From Bacillus sp. FJAT-49711 (GTDB taxonomy: Bacteria > Bacillota > Bacilli > Bacillales > Bacillaceae_C), in contig NZ_JAGYPL010000002.1 in NCBI RefSeq assembly GCF_018343715.1, positions 62,001 to 126,000 on the forward strand: a stretch of 64,000 bases of DNA, given 5' to 3'. Made by a program: the position numbers and the translations under genes. The notes under the pieces are model-generated. The model searched no databases. It saw nothing but the letters and a program-made list of their open reading frames with translations, and was not told the DNA's origin. Positions within the stretch are counted from its first letter, which is position 1, and the number at the start of each line of letters is the position of its first letter. Positions 60,102-64,000 of this stretch are shown piece after piece.

Positions 60102-60881
60102 CTACTTTATGTCCGTTCTTTTAAACAAAAAGATTCCTAATGCTGATGATAACATGATTGTGATCAGACTGACCAATACCATCTGGGGATATTTTTCGAT
60201 ATCCACTGGATTAGCAAAATTCGAGTAAAATAAGAATGATTCCGTAAACCAGTAGGTGACTTGTTTAAAATGTTCAGTTTGCTGGAAAATTCCCGGAACG
60301 AAACCTGTCCCTATTGTATAAAGAAAACTCCAAACAAGGGAGATACCGCTATTTTTTGTTAAAAAACTAATCATCACATAAATCGATACGTTTGACAAAA
60401 TCAATAAATAAAGAGTAGCAAAGGATTTTATAGCATAGTTAACGTAATTGCCAATGCCAGCAACTTCGCCAAAGTCAAACACGACTGAAAAACTTATCAT
60501 GCCGAGTACAGTCATGACAATGACCCCAATAAGGGAAAGAAGTGCGGCAATCACAAACTTTGACAAATAATAATGTGAGCGGCTGCGACCGAGTGACAAC
60601 GCATTTCGAATGGTTCCATTTTGAAATTCTTCTCCAATAAAGAAGCTAATAAAAGCACTTATGATGAGTAAAATGCTTAATCCATTTTTCTCTATCATAA
60701 GAATACCTGTCGCTCCATTGATGACTGTATCAGTCGCCTGCACGAGTTTTGTTCCATAGTGCACAGCTACTTTACTATTCACGGCTTGATAGATGGGAAG
60801 CAAGGATAAAAGAAATAAGACAATCCATAGTTTTTTGCTTCGAATTAATTTAATTCTCTCAGCTGTTAAAAGATTGAGCAT
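60102..60881 (-). CDS. ABC transporter permease (ABC-2 type)
   Basis: This 259-residue protein has six predicted TM helices, an N-terminal cytoplasmic L-L-T-A-E-R-I-K-L-I-R-S-K-K start and E-F-Q-N-G-T-I-R-N-A-L-S-L-G-R-S-R after TM2, typical of ABC-2 permeases of the bacitracin/lantibiotic-immunity kind. AGGAGGT precedes the ATG. It overlaps the ATPase gene by 23 nt. Substrate inferred only from context: a cell-envelope-active peptide. Confidence 0.88.
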   Translation of the reverse strand: MLNLLTAERIKLIRSKKLWIVLFLLSLLPIYQAVNSKVAVHYGTKLVQATDTVINGATGILMIEKNGLSILLIISAFISFFIGEEFQNGTIRNALSLGRSRSHYYLSKFVIAALLSLIGVIVMTVLGMISFSVVFDFGEVAGIGNYVNYAIKSFATLYLLILSNVSIYVMISFLTKNSGISLVWSFLYTIGTGFVPGIFQQTEHFKQVTYWFTESFLFYSNFANPVDIEKYPQMVLVSLITIMLSSALGIFLFKRTDIK

Positions 60882-61791
60882 GGGCCGTACCTCCTGTTAA
60901 TTGTAAGAAATAATCTTCGAGTTTTTGTCTAGTTGTGCCAATTCGTGAAACATTCACGTTTGCTAACACTAACGAACGATTAATAGCAGCAACGTCATCT
61001 AGACTCTCATAAATGTTTATGTCCGTTCCATTAATCACTTCATAATCTCTTATCCCTAATTCGTCTAGCACGACGACTGCCTTTTGAACCTCTGTTGTTT
61101 CTAACTCAATGTATTGACGGGTTTCACGTGCTAACTCTTCCTTTGAAAGTTCCCTGATGAGTTTTCCTCCATGCAAAATTCCGTAATGGGTAGCCACTTG
61201 TGAAAGCTCATCAAGTAAGTGACTTGAAAGTAAGACGGTGATCCCCCGTTCCATCACCAGTTTTTGAATAATCTCACGCATCTCAACAATTCCTGACGGA
61301 TCAAGACCGTTTGTAGGCTCATCTAAAATTAAGAACTCAGGATTTGTAATAAGAGTTGAGGCAATAGCTAAACGTTGGCGCATTCCTAAAGAGAAGTTTT
61401 TCGCTTTCTTCTTACCTGTATCCTTTAGGTTCATTAAAAGAAGTAAATCATCAATCTCACGTTCACTCACACCACCGTTTGCTGCTTGTACTCGCAAATT
61501 CTCTCGAGCGGATAATTCGGGATATAGTGCAGGTGTTTCAATGGATTGCCCCATTTTTCTGCGTGAATGCTGTAATCCTTTAGCGTCCGTTTCCCCAAAT
61601 AGTTCAATATCACCCTCGTCAATGGTGATTAACCCCAAGATCGTACGCATGAATGTCGATTTTCCCGCGCCATTCTCCCCGATCAAGCCGTAAATCATCC
61701 CGCGTTTAATTTCGATCGATACTTTATCGAGTGCTTTGTCTTTGCCATATATCTTTGAAATATTCGTTGCTTTAAGAATTGTATCTGACAT
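60859..61791 (-). CDS. ABC transporter ATP-binding protein
   Basis: This 310-residue ATPase has Walker A G-E-N-G-A-G-K-S-T at about residues 38-46, ABC signature F-S-L-G-M-R-Q-R-L near 133, Walker B L-I-L-D-E-P-T-N-G-L-D-P near 153 and the H-loop S-S-H near 186, all intact. A 90-residue C-terminal extension resembles BcrA/LanF-type proteins. It is the first gene of the four-gene minus-strand operon. Confidence 0.93.
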   Translation of the reverse strand: MSDTILKATNISKIYGKDKALDKVSIEIKRGMIYGLIGENGAGKSTFMRTILGLITIDEGDIELFGETDAKGLQHSRRKMGQSIETPALYPELSARENLRVQAANGGVSEREIDDLLLLMNLKDTGKKKAKNFSLGMRQRLAIASTLITNPEFLILDEPTNGLDPSGIVEMREIIQKLVMERGITVLLSSHLLDELSQVATHYGILHGGKLIRELSKEELARETRQYIELETTEVQKAVVVLDELGIRDYEVINGTDINIYESLDDVAAINRSLVLANVNVSRIGTTRQKLEDYFLQLTGGTAHAQSFNS

Positions 61792-61933
61792 AAAACAATC
61801 ATCCTTTCGATGTTATGAATTTAGAATAAATGGCAGATATAAATAATTAGACTAGAAAAGTATAAAGAAAGTGTAAAGAATCGATCGGGAGGAGTAATAA
61901 TCCATTTTAGCTGCATCAGAAATGATAGAATTT

Positions 61934-61952
61934 ACATATGAAAAGTATATGT
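61934..61952. promoter_or_regulatory. Dyad in the divergent promoter region, possible MerR operator
   Basis: ACATAT-N7-ATATGT (61934-61952) is a perfect 19-bp dyad just upstream of the MerR-family gene's ribosome binding site. MerR regulators bind 18-20-bp dyads lying inside promoters with long spacers. Confidence 0.45.
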
Positions 61953-61970
61953 TTAGGAGGGCATGATGAA

Positions 61971-62819
61971 ATGGAAAGGAATACATATAGAACAAGTGAA
62001 TTACTGGATATTCTAGGTGTATCAAGAGATGCCTTGAGGTATTACGAGGAAAAAGGAATTGTAAGACCACATCAAGATGAGACAAATCATTATCGGCAGT
62101 ACCAAGATTATGATATTTATAGATTATTGGTTTCGGATTTTTATAAAAAAAGAAACTTATCGATGAAAGAAGTCAGAGAACTGCAAGATGGAAGGACAGT
62201 AGGGGAACTGGAAACATTATTAGCTGAAAAAGCCGAGCAACTGGAAGAAACGATACGGAATAAAGAATACATGCTTCAAAAAGTAAAAGAAACAAAAGAA
62301 TTCTGTATGGAATTAAAGGAACATCTAAACCAATATTCCATAAGAAAGCTCCCAACCTACAAGGTACTCGGTAAATTTTCCGACTTTTATTCCTTTTTGG
62401 AGTATCCTGTTATATTGGAAAAGATGGATATGAAGAAGGACGATATTCTTAGCAAAATAATGAGAAAATTTACTTTTGATAAAAATGGGTTTATTGATTC
62501 CGAAATGTATATTGTTGAAAAGCAAAAAAGATTGCAAATGGGAAAAAGTGAATCTTATTTACATTATTCCAGATGCATATATTTAATCGTTGAGGACGGC
62601 ACGGATAAAAATGAAGATGATGATATTAAACATGAAATTTTTAAATCTACTTTACAATGGGCAAATGAACAAGGATATAAACTAAAAGGGGTCGCCTTTG
62701 TTAATACCCGTCTTATTACATATCTTGATCATAAAGAACGAGCCTTCCTAGAAATCTATATTCCAATTGAAGAAAAAGAAGAGAATAGTATAGGAATTGA
62801 CCTGGGTGTAATACCATAG
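61971..62819 (+). CDS. MerR family regulator with effector-binding domain
   Basis: The protein has 282 residues. The N-terminal MerR HTH is T-S-E-L-L-D-I-L-G-V-S-R-D-A-L-R-Y-Y-E-E-K-G-I (residues 7-29), with the second H-Y-R-Q-Y motif and a long coiled-coil dimerisation helix (about 75-125). The C-terminal 150 residues look like a GyrI/BmrR-type ligand-binding domain. ATG 61971 lies 9 nt after AGGAGGG; the frame extends to 61938. It is followed by a CPBP protease gene. Confidence 0.87.
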   Translation: MERNTYRTSELLDILGVSRDALRYYEEKGIVRPHQDETNHYRQYQDYDIYRLLVSDFYKKRNLSMKEVRELQDGRTVGELETLLAEKAEQLEETIRNKEYMLQKVKETKEFCMELKEHLNQYSIRKLPTYKVLGKFSDFYSFLEYPVILEKMDMKKDDILSKIMRKFTFDKNGFIDSEMYIVEKQKRLQMGKSESYLHYSRCIYLIVEDGTDKNEDDDIKHEIFKSTLQWANEQGYKLKGVAFVNTRLITYLDHKERAFLEIYIPIEEKEENSIGIDLGVIP

Positions 62820-62880
62820 TTTACCCTTGTAGCCAATGGAACATGTACAAAAGTTCGGTTGGTTATTTAGGAGGGAAATT

Positions 62881-63606
62881 ATGATTAATAATGAAAAGGA
62901 AATAAGGAGTGCTTGGAAACTTATCATACTTCATTTATTTCCAGGCGTAGTGTTGAGTATCGTTTATACAATGCTATTGAAGGAGGGTTTCTTGGAAGGT
63001 TACCCTAAAATAGTAATATTGGGTTTAGCAGGAGTTTTTTCTATAATTCCTTTAGAACTAGGATATTTATTCTATGTAGCAAAGAAGGAAACGGGAAGTT
63101 TTAATATACAAAAAATATTAGGGCTAAAAAGTAAGATGAAGGTAAAAGAGTATATTTTTTACACGTTATCATTGTTTTTGGTAACAGGGATCCTAATGAC
63201 AGTTTTAAAGCCTCTATCAAATACTATATTAAGTACTTTCTTTAGTTGGATTCCAAATTCCTACAATTACGTGCAGGACATGACAGTATTTAATAGAAAC
63301 CTTTTAATCATTTCAATGTTAGTAAGTTTCTTCATTTTCACACTCATATTACCAATAATTGAGGAGCTTTACTTTAGAGGATATTTACTTGCTCGTATGA
63401 AATGGCTGGGAAAATATAGAGTATTTTTAAATGTACTATTATTTTCGGTTTATCATTTTTGGTCCCCTTGGCTTATTATATCTAGAATTATTGCAATGTT
63501 ACCACTCTATTACTTTGTATATAAAAAGGATTCATTAAAATTAGCCATATTCGTACACTGCTTGTGTAACTTTACGGATGTGGTAGTTATTATTACTTTG
63601 TTGTAG
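62881..63606 (+). CDS. CPBP family intramembrane metalloprotease
   Basis: This 241-residue protein has about seven TM helices. CPBP motif 1 is I-E-E-L-Y-F-R-G near residues 160-167 (E-E-x3-R), motif 2 is V-Y-H-F-W near 189, and motif 3 is F-V-H-C-L-C-N near 228 (H-x3-N). Members include Abi proteases linked to bacteriocin self-immunity and prenyl-protein processing. ATG 62881 follows TTAGGAGGG. Position after the MerR gene and near an envelope-stress ABC module suggests an immunity or stress role. Confidence 0.87.
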   Translation: MINNEKEIRSAWKLIILHLFPGVVLSIVYTMLLKEGFLEGYPKIVILGLAGVFSIIPLELGYLFYVAKKETGSFNIQKILGLKSKMKVKEYIFYTLSLFLVTGILMTVLKPLSNTILSTFFSWIPNSYNYVQDMTVFNRNLLIISMLVSFFIFTLILPIIEELYFRGYLLARMKWLGKYRVFLNVLLFSVYHFWSPWLIISRIIAMLPLYYFVYKKDSLKLAIFVHCLCNFTDVVVIITLL

Positions 63607-63873
63607 GTATTTAAATCAGCTTAGTTTCGAGTTTTTCCTATATACAATAAATCCTTTATTAGTGAAAAAACTGCGAGTATGGTTGGTGCGAGAAACTGTA
63701 TCAAAAGTGGCGAGGGATCATTTGGTGCTTATGTTGTTTCCTGCATTCAAATGATGCAAAATGTTGATCATTAACATGCAAGGTTGACGATGAGTTAATT
63801 GTATTTTGGGGCAGGAAGGTTACATAAAGAAGGAGAATATAATATAAAAGTCTTTATGTGGAGGGGGATTCAT
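63607..63873. other. Intergenic region, nothing recognised
   Basis: The gap is AT-rich. There is no terminator with a clear T-tract, no RNA gene and no repeat that I can support. Confidence 0.4.
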
Positions 63874-64000
63874 TTGTCAATGGAACTTCTTAAAAATCAA
63901 TATAAAAACTCAAGTAATCTACACGCACGTATATCTCTGCACGAGTTATTCAGCACGAATAAAAAGGATTGGCATATTTGGTTAATGGAGCAGTATGATA
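63874..64000 (+). CDS. Start of a class I SAM-dependent methyltransferase (partial)
   Basis: Only 42 codons are in the window. TTG 63874 lies 6 nt after GAGGGGG; ATG 63880 is two codons later. The sequence L-L-K-N-Q-Y-K-N-S-S-N-L and A-R-I-S-L-H-E-L-F-S-T-N-K is the conserved opening of a bacillar small-molecule methyltransferase family. The SAM-binding motif lies beyond the window edge. Confidence 0.6.
   Translation, partial: MSMELLKNQYKNSSNLHARISLHELFSTNKKDWHIWLMEQYD

Overview
The window is a low-GC Firmicute chromosome segment, almost certainly Bacillaceae. It carries the walR-walK-walH-walI-walJ cell-wall regulon operon, htrC, a CxxH/CxxC mini-protein and rlmH in the order known from Bacillus chromosomes near the origin. 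It also has Spo0E-like and YheC/D-like sporulation-associated genes, strong AGGAGG-type ribosome binding sites and many GTG/TTG starts.

Layout. 1-4006: end of a transporter, a PadR/HAAS pair, and an exported beta-repeat protein in an operon with a Spo0E-like phosphatase. 4192-13373: a large HEAT-like membrane protein, then a dense run of small single-domain enzymes (four NUDIX, two histidine phosphatases, three VOC proteins, HAD, methyltransferase, P-loop kinase, one decayed DinB gene), interrupted by a 14-unit, about 21-bp tandem repeat array (11608-11897). 13714-23879: an aminoglycoside-phosphotransferase-like gene, an rsgA paralog with a 3' frameshift, an arsR-arsB efflux operon, and assorted housekeeping and accessory genes. 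24267-26335: tRNA-Phe with a duplicated 5' half, and a LysM-G5-M23 wall hydrolase preceded by an exact WalR box. 26479-36035: walRKHIJ, an insertion with a Bacillus-type intergenic repeat, htrC, a DnaA-box cluster and rlmH.

36036-51175 is the accessory region. rlmH ends in an 18-bp sequence (36018-36035) repeated exactly at 39658-39675. Between the two copies lie four anti-phage-type genes: an ExK nuclease-like protein, a HEPN-like protein, a PvuRts1I/AbaSI-family restriction enzyme and a RES-domain toxin-like protein. This is the geometry of staphylococcal SCC elements, which also use the rlmH 3' end, but no recombinase is present. A second, decayed rlmH 3' end lies at 51015-51175, and the intact rlmH changes codon style abruptly about two thirds of the way along, so at least one older integration probably spans to 51 kb. 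The rest of this region holds a DUF4037 gene, a SARP-type activator fused to a probably inactive alpha/beta hydrolase and divergent from a small exported protein, adaA-adaB alkylation repair, and a ytbE-ytbD/ytcD-like locus.

51275-64000: a nucleosidase-like gene; an EamA transporter preceded by a 17-codon leader peptide and mutually exclusive hairpins that can hide its ribosome binding site; DinB and GyrI-like genes; a diguanylate cyclase broken by a frameshift; an ABC transporter with a two-component system; and a MerR regulator, a CPBP protease and the start of a methyltransferase.

All functional calls come from reading motifs and gene order; no database search was run. Start codons were moved from the longest possible frame to the one best placed after a ribosome binding site, and this is stated where it matters.
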